From the NCBI RefSeq assembly GCF_000685315.1, contig NZ_ARYM01000002.1, forward strand, positions 62,001-126,000: a DNA stretch of 64,000 nucleotides, in the 5' to 3' direction. The notes beneath the pieces are model-generated. The model was not told the DNA's origin. It did not search any database and saw only the letters and a program-made list of their open reading frames with translations. Positions 33,245-40,347 of the stretch are shown in pieces (within the stretch, counting starts at the first letter, position 1; each line of letters starts with the position of its first letter). Source of the stretch: Hyphomonas polymorpha PS728 (GTDB lineage Bacteria; Pseudomonadota; Alphaproteobacteria; Caulobacterales; Hyphomonadaceae). The position numbers were made by a program, and so were the translations under genes.

Positions 33245-33571
33245 TTAGTCTTTCGCGCGGTCCAGAAGGTCGTCAGTGACTTCCATGGTGAAGACCGGAT
33301 CATTGCCGGGCGGCGTTTCGCAGACAGCGTCTGAGAAGGCGGCGCGGGTTTCAGGATCGTCATAGACCATCTTCTGGTCATAGGCGCGCTGCCAGGTTTC
33401 CTCGTCGGGCCATTCGGCATAGCCGACAAAGCGGCCATCGCGTTCCTGATGCAGGCGCGAGCCATAGCTGCCATAGCGTTCGCGGATCAGCTCTGTGCCG
33501 CGCACCCAGGCATTGCGGAACTGGTCTTCCTTGCCCGGATGAACCCGCCACCAGTAGACTGCGATGAACAT
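33245..33571 (-). CDS. Antibiotic biosynthesis monooxygenase-like (ABM) protein
   Basis: 108 residues from an ATG with a strong GGAGG. Ferredoxin-like ABM/dimeric alpha-beta barrel pattern: F-I-A-V-Y-W-W-R-V-H-P-G-K-E-D-Q-F at the N-terminus and Y-A-E-W-P-D-E-E-T-W near 50. Such proteins range from heme-degrading enzymes to quinol monooxygenases; substrate cannot be read from sequence. It lies between the MoxR gene (upstream, same strand) and the DUF2270 gene. Confidence 0.75.
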   Translation of the reverse strand: MFIAVYWWRVHPGKEDQFRNAWVRGTELIRERYGSYGSRLHQERDGRFVGYAEWPDEETWQRAYDQKMVYDDPETRAAFSDAVCETPPGNDPVFTMEVTDDLLDRAKD

Positions 33572-33682
33572 GGCGCCTCCTTGCTTGCTCAGGAAGGCAA
33601 CGCGCCGGGGCTTGAATTGATCCGTTGAAAGCAAAAAGCCGGGGCGGGCCCCAGCTTTCGCATGTTCGATCCCTCTGGCCGA

Positions 33683-34567
33683 TCAGCCCGCCGGGCCGCG
33701 GCGGCCGCCGCCGCTCGTGCTACCGCCATCGCTGCGGCGGGAGAGGAAGGCGAGGCGTTCGAAGAGGGCCACGTCCTGCTCGTTTTTCAGCAGCGCGCCG
33801 TGCAGCGGCGGGGTGAGGCGATCGGGATCTTTCTCGCGCATCGTTTCCAGGTCGATATCCTCATTCATGAGGAGTTTCAGCCAGTCGAGCAGTTCCGATG
33901 TGGAGGGCTTCTTCTTCACGCCGGGCAGCTCGCGCATGGCATAGAAGGTGGAGAGGGCGTCGCCGACGAGCTTTTTCTTGATGCCGGGGAAGTGGACATC
34001 GATGATGGCACGCATCGTGGGCTCGTCCGGGAATTTGATGAAATGGAAGAAGCAGCGGCGCAGGAAGGCGTCGGGCAGTTCTTTCTCATTGTTCGAGGTG
34101 ATGATGACGATCGGGCGCTGGATGGCTTTCACCGTTTCGCCGGTTTCGTAGACGAAGAATTCCATCCGATCGAGTTCCTGCAGGAGATCGTTCGGGAATT
34201 CGATGTCGGCCTTGTCGATCTCGTCGATCAGCAGGACGGGGCGCTTGCCAGCGGTGAACGCCTCCCAAAGCTTGCCCTTCTTGATGTAGTTCTTGACGTC
34301 CTTGGCGCGCTCTTCGCCCATTTGGCCGTCGCGCAGGCGAGAGACCGCGTCGTACTCATAAAGGCCCTGATTGGCCTTGGTGGTGGACTTGATGTGCCAT
34401 TCGATCAGTTCCGAGCCGAGGGCCTTGGCCACCTCGATGGCCAGCACGGTCTTGCCGGTGCCGGGCTCGCCCTTGATCAGGAGCGGACGTTCCAGGGCAA
34501 TAGCGGCGTTGACGGCCACGCGCAGGTCATCTGTTGCGACATAATCCTTGGTGCCCTCAAACCGCAT
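33683..34567 (-). CDS. MoxR family AAA+ ATPase
   Basis: 294 residues from the ATG of M-R-F-E-G-T-K-D-Y; the upstream open frame is not protein-like. Walker A is G-E-P-G-T-G-K-T near residue 39, Walker B L-L-I-D-E-I-D-K near 119, sensor I I-T-S-N-N near 162, and R-R-C-F-F-H-F near 178 is the arginine finger region. MoxR ATPases act as chaperones for enzymes with VWA partners. Ends in a Gly/Ser-rich tail. Monocistronic here, with 367 bp of free DNA upstream. Confidence 0.93.
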   Translation of the reverse strand: MRFEGTKDYVATDDLRVAVNAAIALERPLLIKGEPGTGKTVLAIEVAKALGSELIEWHIKSTTKANQGLYEYDAVSRLRDGQMGEERAKDVKNYIKKGKLWEAFTAGKRPVLLIDEIDKADIEFPNDLLQELDRMEFFVYETGETVKAIQRPIVIITSNNEKELPDAFLRRCFFHFIKFPDEPTMRAIIDVHFPGIKKKLVGDALSTFYAMRELPGVKKKPSTSELLDWLKLLMNEDIDLETMREKDPDRLTPPLHGALLKNEQDVALFERLAFLSRRSDGGSTSGGGRRGPAG

Positions 34568-34934
34568 CCGTCTCGTCCCTTCATTCTGTTTGCTAACCCG
34601 CACAATAAGGCCGCGCGGGGCGCGGGCAAGCGCTGACCTGAAGGAAAGTGCTGCGGTGCAGAATCGAATTTCCTTAGGGGAAGGGGGAACCTGTGGTACA
34701 AGGATGATGCCATGCGCGCCGCCACAGAGGCTCAAGCTTCACGCTAAGCGTCGCGCCGGTTTCAGGCAGGCTGGCCGGTCCGGTTGGCCCGAAGAAACTG
34801 GTCTAGACCTTATGATCCAACTGCCCCCGGCTGTCGGGCGCATGGCTTCCCAACCTCCCGTAAATATTTGGAAAGCAAGCGTTAACGCCTTTGTGTGAAT
34901 TTGAAACAATCCGCACCATGGGGGCCGGAGACGC
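34568..34934. other. Divergent intergenic region between moxR and flbT
   Basis: 367 bp with no convincing ORF. It must hold the moxR promoter on the minus strand and the flbT promoter on the plus strand. A single TTAAC half-site occurs in AGCGTTAACGCC near 34886, itself a short palindrome, about 45 bases before flbT; a second half-site at 7-bp spacing is lacking, so a CtrA site is not supported. Confidence 0.4.
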
Positions 34935-35315
34935 ATGCCGCTCAAACTTTCTCTCAAGCCAGGCGAGACCTTCGTTGTGAACGGCGCGGTCGTCCGCAAC
35001 GGCGACCGGCGCGGCGTGCTGCTGCTGGAGACCCAGGCCCGCATCCTGCGTGAGAAGGATATTCTGGCGCCGTCCGCCGTTTCGACGCCCGCAGAGCGTG
35101 CGTATTTTGCCGTGATGCAGATGTATCTGCTCGGCGAGGTCGATGGCCCGCTTTATACTCAGACCGCCGAAGCCCTCGCCGGGCTGCTCGCCGACATGCC
35201 GGACGCGCGTGAGGATGTGCTGCAGATCTCGGCCGATGTCGTCGCCGGCGATCTTTACAAGGCACTCAGCCGCTGCCGGAAGCTGATGCCGGCCCTGGGC
35301 ACGGAGGCCGCATGA
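34935..35315 (+). CDS. flbT: Flagellin mRNA-translation regulator FlbT
   Basis: 126 residues matching FlbT: M-P-L-K-L-S-L-K-P-G-E-T start, N-G-A-V-V-R-N-G-D-R near residue 16, L-L-L-E-T-Q-A-R-I-L-R-E near 29, and Y-F-A-V-M-Q-M-Y-L near 57. In Caulobacter, FlbT binds the flagellin mRNA 5' leader and blocks its translation until the hook is complete. Flagellin genes and flaF are not in the window. Start of the next gene overlaps the stop (ATGA), so an unknown protein is translationally coupled to FlbT. Confidence 0.92.
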   Translation: MPLKLSLKPGETFVVNGAVVRNGDRRGVLLLETQARILREKDILAPSAVSTPAERAYFAVMQMYLLGEVDGPLYTQTAEALAGLLADMPDAREDVLQISADVVAGDLYKALSRCRKLMPALGTEAA

Positions 35316-35626
35316 TGGCGGATGGCAACCAGATGCAGGCGCGCGCGCTGCGCGCTGAAGTAACCACGGGCCTGGAAGAGGCCATCGGCAAGCTGGAAGC
35401 AGGGGCCGGTGCCGGCCTGGCGGTGGACCTTGGCGGCGGACGGATCGCCCGGGCCGACAGCCCGCGCGGCGAGGAAGGCCTGCTGCAACGCCTGCGTGGC
35501 CACAGGATGCTGCTGGCGCTGGCTTCAGGCAAGGCAGATCTTTCACGCCTCAAATCCATGCCGGGCGACCTGCAGGTGGCGCCCGCTGTGCGCGAGATCC
35601 TTGACGCAGCGGCACGCAAGGCCTAG
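35312..35626 (+). CDS. Unknown protein coupled to flbT
   Basis: 104 residues, start ATG within the flbT stop (ATGA). Mostly helical with R/A/L-rich helices (A-R-A-L-R-A-E-V-T-T-G-L-E-E-A-I-G-K-L) and a Gly-rich middle (A-G-A-G-A-G-L, L-G-G-G-R). It lacks the FlaF signature although it holds the place FlaF often has beside FlbT. No family recognised. A role in flagellar assembly is inference from the coupling. Confidence 0.65.
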   Translation: MMADGNQMQARALRAEVTTGLEEAIGKLEAGAGAGLAVDLGGGRIARADSPRGEEGLLQRLRGHRMLLALASGKADLSRLKSMPGDLQVAPAVREILDAAARKA

Positions 35627-35635
35627 CGCCGCGCC

Positions 35636-36286
35636 ATGTCGCCTGAACTGATTTCCCTCTTCACCGCTGCTTTCGTCACCTTCTTCGTGCTCATTGATGC
35701 ACCGGGGGTGGCGCCGATCTTTGCGACGCTGACGGCGAAGGGATCGCCCGCCTATCGCCGCAAGATGGCTTACAAGTCGGTCTTCGTGGCAACGATCATC
35801 ATGCTGCTGTTTGCTTTTGGCGGCGCGTGGCTGCTGGACGCGATGCACATCTCCATCGATGCCTTCCGGGCCGCGGGCGGGGTGCTGCTGTTCCTGATCG
35901 CGCTCGACATGGTGTTCGAAAAGCGGACCGAGCGGCGTGAACACCGGGCCGAGGAAGTGCTGGAAGGCCACCGCGATGATCCGGAGCCGGAAGATGTTTC
36001 GGTGTTCCCGATGGGTATTCCGATGATTGCGGGGCCCGGCTCGATTGCCACAGCGATGTTCTACATGTCGGAAGCGCCGACTTTTGTGCATCAGAGTGTC
36101 GTGCTGGCGGCCATTGGCCTTAACCTGCTGATCACGCTGGTGGTTTTCCTGATGGCCGGGCCGATTGTCCGCCTCATCGGGGCGAGCGTGGCGGGCGCGC
36201 TGACGCGTATCCTGGGGGTTATCCTGGCGGCGCTGTCGGCGCAGCTGATCATCGACGGCATTCGCGGCGCGTTCAATATCGGCTGA
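35636..36286 (+). CDS. MarC family (NAAT-type) membrane protein
   Basis: 216 residues, six membrane helices. F-V-T-F-F-V-L-I-D-A-P-G-V-A-P-I-F near residue 13 and the central F-P-M-G-I-P-M-I-A-G-P-G-S-I-A-T-A near 122 are the MarC hallmarks (P-L-A-I-P-x-I-A-G-P-G in the family). Function is not established despite the old link to drug resistance. Ten bases after the flbT-coupled gene, so it may be read in the same transcript. Confidence 0.9.
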   Translation: MSPELISLFTAAFVTFFVLIDAPGVAPIFATLTAKGSPAYRRKMAYKSVFVATIIMLLFAFGGAWLLDAMHISIDAFRAAGGVLLFLIALDMVFEKRTERREHRAEEVLEGHRDDPEPEDVSVFPMGIPMIAGPGSIATAMFYMSEAPTFVHQSVVLAAIGLNLLITLVVFLMAGPIVRLIGASVAGALTRILGVILAALSAQLIIDGIRGAFNIG

Positions 36287-36300
36287 TTTTTCAGATGATT

Positions 36301-36319
36301 CCTGAGATAATGTCTCAGG
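36301..36319. terminator. Bidirectional stem-loop between marC and the next minus-strand gene
   Basis: CCTGAGA (36301-36307) and TCTCAGG (36313-36319) with a 5-base loop, 15 bases after the marC stop and overlapping the stop of the convergent gene. Some T before and after gives a weak two-way terminator look. Confidence 0.5.
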
Positions 36320-37649
36320 CGCCCTGAGGCTCGGCCCTCGGCTTGGGCAGCTTGATGTAGAGCCGCACGGTTGAGAGCATCACCCAGAACAGCAGCATGC
36401 CGGCGGCTGTCAGGCTCATGATCTCCAGCACGGTATTGCGGTTCCAGCTGATGCCGGCATCGGCGATCTTGAGCGCTTCACGGCCCCGTTCGCGCACCAG
36501 CACGATCAGGCGTTCGCCGCCCGCCTCTGCCAGCAGGCGGGCTCGCTGAAGGTCTGTGCCGTCCTCAATCACCGCCAGAACCGTCAGCGCGCCGCCGGGG
36601 CTGGTCTGGGCGGCAAGGCGCTGGATCTGGTCAAGGTCAGCCTCCAGTGGGCCGAGGCCTGCCTGATTGATCGAGCCCCCATAGGCGGCGCGGACACGTT
36701 CGGCGCGTACTTCGGTGGTGGCGAGGTCTCTGAACGCTTCCTGCAAGGCAGGCTCCAGCGCCGCGTCGGGCAGGGCGGCATCCACCTGTTCGGCAAGATA
36801 GTCCGAAAAGCTCGGCGTCAGGCGCTGAGAGCGGCGGGCTGATTTCAGGATCGAGACGGAAAGTGCGGTCGCGTCGGAAAGGCCGTCGCTATAGTCCTGC
36901 TGGACAAGGCCAAGGCCGGTGAGCTTCAGGACAAGTTCGTCGGAGCGGTCGCCCTCGATCCAGCGCTGAGACATGACGGCAAGATCGGCATAGCTGCCGA
37001 GGATCTGGAACCGGCGCTCGTCTTCATTGCGGACATTCGCCTGCAGCACGATGGGGGCGTCGGCGGCGGGCTCCGGCGTCTCGGGGGCCTCTGCCGGCTC
37101 AGCTGCTTCCGCGAGCTCTGGTGGAGGTTCCTGTGTCTCGGCGGGGTCTGCTTCGCCGGGGAGCGCCGCGGGCGTCTGGGGGGCAGGGGGATTGTAGCGC
37201 TCGGTTTCCATGATCCGCATGGCAACATTTTCAGGCAGCTTCTGCAGGGCGGCGCGGATCAGGCGTTCGTCCGGCGTGCCGGTGACCTCCGCTTCGGCGC
37301 GCACACGGATCTGTTCGCCCAGATCGCGGCCCAGCATCTGCGGCGCGGCGAGCAGATAACCGCGCACGGCCGACATGTTGCGCCCGTCCATCTCCGCCAC
37401 AATCCGGTCCTGCCAATAGGGGAGCTTGCTGTCCTCGTCGCGGGGCCCGAACGTGGTCAGCTCCTCAAGCAGCCGGACATTGGCATGCTGAAGCGCCTCG
37501 GCGGCGCCTTCGCGGGAGGTCAGATCCTGATCGTAAGCATTGGAAATGGCACGTGCGCCGATCACAGGCAGAAGAATCAGCAGGGAATTGAACATCACCG
37601 CCAGCATCCAGCCCGCTCTGCGGGATTGTACTTTCCGTTGGCGGGCCAT
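36315..37649 (-). CDS. Two-pass membrane protein with Pro/Glu-rich linker, unknown function
   Basis: 444 residues from an ATG starting a basic tail and the first membrane helix (M-L-A-V-M-F-N-S-L-L-I-L-L-P-V). A second helix is near the end (about 408-430), so residues 40-400 lie in the periplasm. That part holds an A/E/P-rich linker (about 150-200) between two helical domains. I recognise no family; the size and two-helix layout resemble an envelope assembly or cell-shape protein, but this is a guess. Confidence 0.72.
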   Translation of the reverse strand: MARQRKVQSRRAGWMLAVMFNSLLILLPVIGARAISNAYDQDLTSREGAAEALQHANVRLLEELTTFGPRDEDSKLPYWQDRIVAEMDGRNMSAVRGYLLAAPQMLGRDLGEQIRVRAEAEVTGTPDERLIRAALQKLPENVAMRIMETERYNPPAPQTPAALPGEADPAETQEPPPELAEAAEPAEAPETPEPAADAPIVLQANVRNEDERRFQILGSYADLAVMSQRWIEGDRSDELVLKLTGLGLVQQDYSDGLSDATALSVSILKSARRSQRLTPSFSDYLAEQVDAALPDAALEPALQEAFRDLATTEVRAERVRAAYGGSINQAGLGPLEADLDQIQRLAAQTSPGGALTVLAVIEDGTDLQRARLLAEAGGERLIVLVRERGREALKIADAGISWNRNTVLEIMSLTAAGMLLFWVMLSTVRLYIKLPKPRAEPQGA

Positions 37650-37907
37650 TCCGTCGATTTTACCGTTTGGGCAGACTGTAAGGGCAGTTGCACATAGAGC
37701 GTGCCGGGGGGGCAAAGATCAAGGGGTGGTCTGCAACTTGCACTGTGCAGAACGCTCTTTGTGGGGCATTGAAGCGTTTACTGACAGTGTTTCGGCATGT
37801 TTTTGTCGTAATTGTCTGAAATTACAGGATTTACCCCCTCAGTCTCGGACATTGCGGAGAATCGAGGTCCGCTCTATATGGCACACAAACGAGTGAAGGA
37901 GTCTGCC

Positions 37908-38324
37908 GTGAGTATCGATCTCTCAGACGATTATCGCCCCTCGGAAGACGAAGAGTTCATGAATGAGCGGCAGCTGGCCTATTTCAGGCGCCTGCTGGAA
38001 GCCTGGAAGGCCGACATTCTCGACGGCGCCAAGCAGACCATTCACAATCTTCAGGACGAGTCAGGCTCTCTCCCCGACATTGTGGACCGCGCTTCGGCCG
38101 AAAGCGACAAGGCGCTCGAGCTGCGCACGCGGGACCGGCAGCGCAAGCTGATTTCCAAGATCGATGCGGCGCTGCGCCGGATCGAGGATGGCAGCTACGG
38201 CTATTGCGAAGCCACCGGTGAGCCGATCGGCCTGCGGCGCCTGGAAGCGCGCCCCACCGCGACCCTCAGCCTTGAGGCGCAGGAGCGTCACGAGCGCAAG
38301 GAACGCACCCTGCGCGACGACTAG
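37908..38324 (+). CDS. dksA: RNA polymerase-binding protein DksA (single-Cys type)
   Basis: 138 residues from a GTG with GAAGGAG five to six bases upstream; two in-frame ATGs further up lack such a site. E-D-E-E-F-M-N-E-R-Q-L-A-Y-F near residue 13, the coiled coil, and the end Y-C-E-A-T-G-E-P-I-G-L-R-R-L-E-A-R-P-T-A-T-L-S. The zinc finger has one Cys where the C4 form has four; single-Cys DksA proteins that need no zinc are known in alphaproteobacteria. Works with ppGpp on RNA polymerase. A strong terminator follows. Confidence 0.9.
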   Translation: MSIDLSDDYRPSEDEEFMNERQLAYFRRLLEAWKADILDGAKQTIHNLQDESGSLPDIVDRASAESDKALELRTRDRQRKLISKIDAALRRIEDGSYGYCEATGEPIGLRRLEARPTATLSLEAQERHERKERTLRDD

Positions 38325-38354
38325 GCACCGCGTTTTTAAAGTTCTGCGAACAGT

Positions 38355-38391
38355 AAAAAGGCGGCTCTCCAGATCGGAGTGCCGCCTTTTT
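38355..38391 (+). terminator. Intrinsic terminator of dksA
   Basis: AAAAAGGCGGC-A/T-rich arm with a perfect partner GCCGCCTTTTT: stem of about 15 bp with small internal mismatch, loop AGAT, ending in five T. Thirty bases after the dksA stop. Confidence 0.9.
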
Positions 38392-38570
38392 CCAGTCATC
38401 TTTCCCCACGCCTTTGGCGGATGTTGTACGAGCTTCTTTGGCCGCACGACCATCATGACGCGCAGATCCGAATCACGCCTTACCGAGGCCTGACCAGAAG
38501 GTAAAATTCGAGAGACTTGAGTGAATCCCTCAGGCAGTTGCTGTTAATAATTGCCGTCGCGGCGAATTTA

Positions 38571-38585
38571 CTAACGCGCCATTAA
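38571..38585 (+). promoter_or_regulatory. Near-consensus CtrA-type box upstream of fliM-like gene
   Basis: CTAA-N7-TTAA (38571-38574 and 38582-38585), one mismatch from the TTAA-N7-TTAA consensus of the cell-cycle regulator CtrA, 25 bases before the fliM-like start. CtrA drives early flagellar genes in Caulobacterales, so the placement is sensible, but one mismatch in an AT-rich stretch can occur by chance. Confidence 0.4.
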
Positions 38586-38609
38586 CCTTTTCCGGGCGAC
38601 TTAGATGAT

Positions 38610-39701
38610 ATGACCCTGCCATTCGCCTCTTCCGTGAAGAGTGCATCCCCGCCGGACCTGGCGGAGGATGGATGGGATGTTTCACCCAGGCTTCGGCGCC
38701 GCATCATGACGGATACCCCGCCCCTGCGCGAACCGATTGCCCCTGACCGCCCGCTGCCGACCTCGCGGGGCGTGCTGACACCGGCCGAGATCGAGATGCT
38801 GCTGCGTCCCGACCTTTCGGACATGGACGACCTGCCTGAAGAGGCTCCGCCAGAGCCCCAGCCGAGGATGGTTGCCGAGTTTACGCCGCCCGCACCCGCC
38901 CCGTCCGGGGCCGGACGGGAAGAAGCCGCCCGCCGCATTTCGGCCCGCCTGTCGCGCGCCATGCGCGAGCATTGCGGGATTGCGGCGGCCTTCACTGTGC
39001 AGCGCATTTCGCCAGTGAGCCTGGCGCAGGCTGTTTCTGCACGGGAAGAACCGGGGCAGGCGATTGTCTGCTGCGCCGGCGCTGAGGGCGATGTGGCGGC
39101 GATGCTGGTCATCGGGGCAGGGCTTGCCCAGATCATGATCGAGACGGCCTGTGGCGGCCCGGTGCCCAATTCCCAGCCAAGAGAGCTCAGCCCGATTGAT
39201 CTGGCGCTGCTGGAAGGTCTGGCCCGGCCGCTGGCGAGCGTCGTAGGCGCCGGGATGGCGTTTTCCGGCATCGAAACCGACCCTCTGTTTGCTGCCTCCA
39301 TCGCGGCGCCGGGGGCGGCTTACGAGATCACGCTGTCGGTTCGCGCGGGTGGGGCCGACTGGCCGGCGCGCCTGCTGGTGACGCAATCGCTGCTACCGGA
39401 GACGCTTGCCAGCGAGGACGCCGTGCCGAAGGCAGAGCGAAGCGGGCCGGCGCTGACCGTGCTGATGACGGCGCGTGTGGCCCGGGTGGAAATGCCGCTG
39501 TCCAAACTCACCAGCCTGCGTCCCGGCGCCACGCTGCTGCTGGGTGTGCCGGCGGACCAGCCGGTGGAACTGCTGTCCGGCGGGCTGGACGGCGAGGTGG
39601 CCGCCGAAGCCCAGATCGGGCGGAAGGGGAATCGCATGGCCGTGCGCATTTCGCGGCGCGGCCCGGCGCTCCGTGCGCTCAATCCGGCCTTTGCCGGATA
39701 A
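38610..39701 (+). CDS. Divergent flagellar motor switch protein (FliM-like)
   Basis: 363 residues (a Met at 38706 would give 331). The motif L-T-P-A-E-I-E-M-L-L near residue 57 is the FliM N-terminal CheY-binding helix. The middle domain is FliM-like but poorly conserved, and the C-terminal 80 residues (V-E-M-P-L-S-K-L-T-S-L-R-P-G-A-T-L-L-L) form a SpoA domain as in FliM/FliN. FliM forms the switch complex in the flagellar C-ring. It stands alone here; the 3' end overlaps the convergent yceI gene by 23 bases. Confidence 0.78.
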   Translation: MTLPFASSVKSASPPDLAEDGWDVSPRLRRRIMTDTPPLREPIAPDRPLPTSRGVLTPAEIEMLLRPDLSDMDDLPEEAPPEPQPRMVAEFTPPAPAPSGAGREEAARRISARLSRAMREHCGIAAAFTVQRISPVSLAQAVSAREEPGQAIVCCAGAEGDVAAMLVIGAGLAQIMIETACGGPVPNSQPRELSPIDLALLEGLARPLASVVGAGMAFSGIETDPLFAASIAAPGAAYEITLSVRAGGADWPARLLVTQSLLPETLASEDAVPKAERSGPALTVLMTARVARVEMPLSKLTSLRPGATLLLGVPADQPVELLSGGLDGEVAAEAQIGRKGNRMAVRISRRGPALRALNPAFAG

Positions 39702-40347
39702 ACTCCGCTTCAATCTCTATCCGGACGGTATCGGTCAGCAGGCCCGAAAAACGGTCTATGCCGAAGTCTGAGCGGTTGATCTCTGCCTCAGCAGAAAATC
39801 CGATCACATCAGCCTGGCGCAGCGGGTCGTAGGCGCTGCCGTTGAGCCTTGCCGTCAATGTGATCGGGCGGGTGACGCCTTTCAGGGTGAGGTTGCCGGT
39901 GATCTCGGCGGTTGTTTCGCTGGTAGGGTGGACGATGGTGGATTTGAAGATCGCCTGCGGATGAGCCGCGGCGTCAAACCAGGCCGGGCCTGTCAGTTCT
40001 GCGGCAAAGTCCGGGTTGGCAACATCCAGCGAGGGGATGTCGATGATCGCCTCGATCCGCGCGCCCGCCGGATTGGCCGCGTCGCCGGTGAGGCTTGCCT
40101 CGAAACGGCCGAAGCGGCCCACATAATCCGAAAAGCCGAGATGGTTGATCCGGAAGACGAGCGCGGCGTGTTTGGTATCCAGCGCAAAGTCGCCCGGCGT
40201 CAGGCGGCTGGCGGCGGTATCTATTTTTGGGGCGAGGAGGGCGCCGGCTACACTGCTGCAGCCGGCGAGAAAGAGGACGGCGAGCGCGAGGGACGCGCCC
40301 GCCCGGAGGATAGGGCGGCCTAGCTGGCCTTGGTCTCCGCGATCCAT
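39679..40347 (-). CDS. YceI family lipoprotein
   Basis: 222 residues. Signal with lipobox L-F-L-A-G-C (Cys near 30) after an unusually long N-terminus; a shorter form is possible. The YceI domain (48-220) carries F-A-L-D-T-K-H-A-A-L-V-F-R-I-N-H-L-G-F-S near residue 53 and L-T-L-K-G-V-T-R-P near 153, the polyisoprenoid-binding fold. The start lies inside the end of the DUF885 gene (28-base overlap), so the two are one transcript. Ligand unknown. Confidence 0.85.
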   Translation of the reverse strand: MDRGDQGQLGRPILRAGASLALAVLFLAGCSSVAGALLAPKIDTAASRLTPGDFALDTKHAALVFRINHLGFSDYVGRFGRFEASLTGDAANPAGARIEAIIDIPSLDVANPDFAAELTGPAWFDAAAHPQAIFKSTIVHPTSETTAEITGNLTLKGVTRPITLTARLNGSAYDPLRQADVIGFSAEAEINRSDFGIDRFSGLLTDTVRIEIEAEFIRQRPD

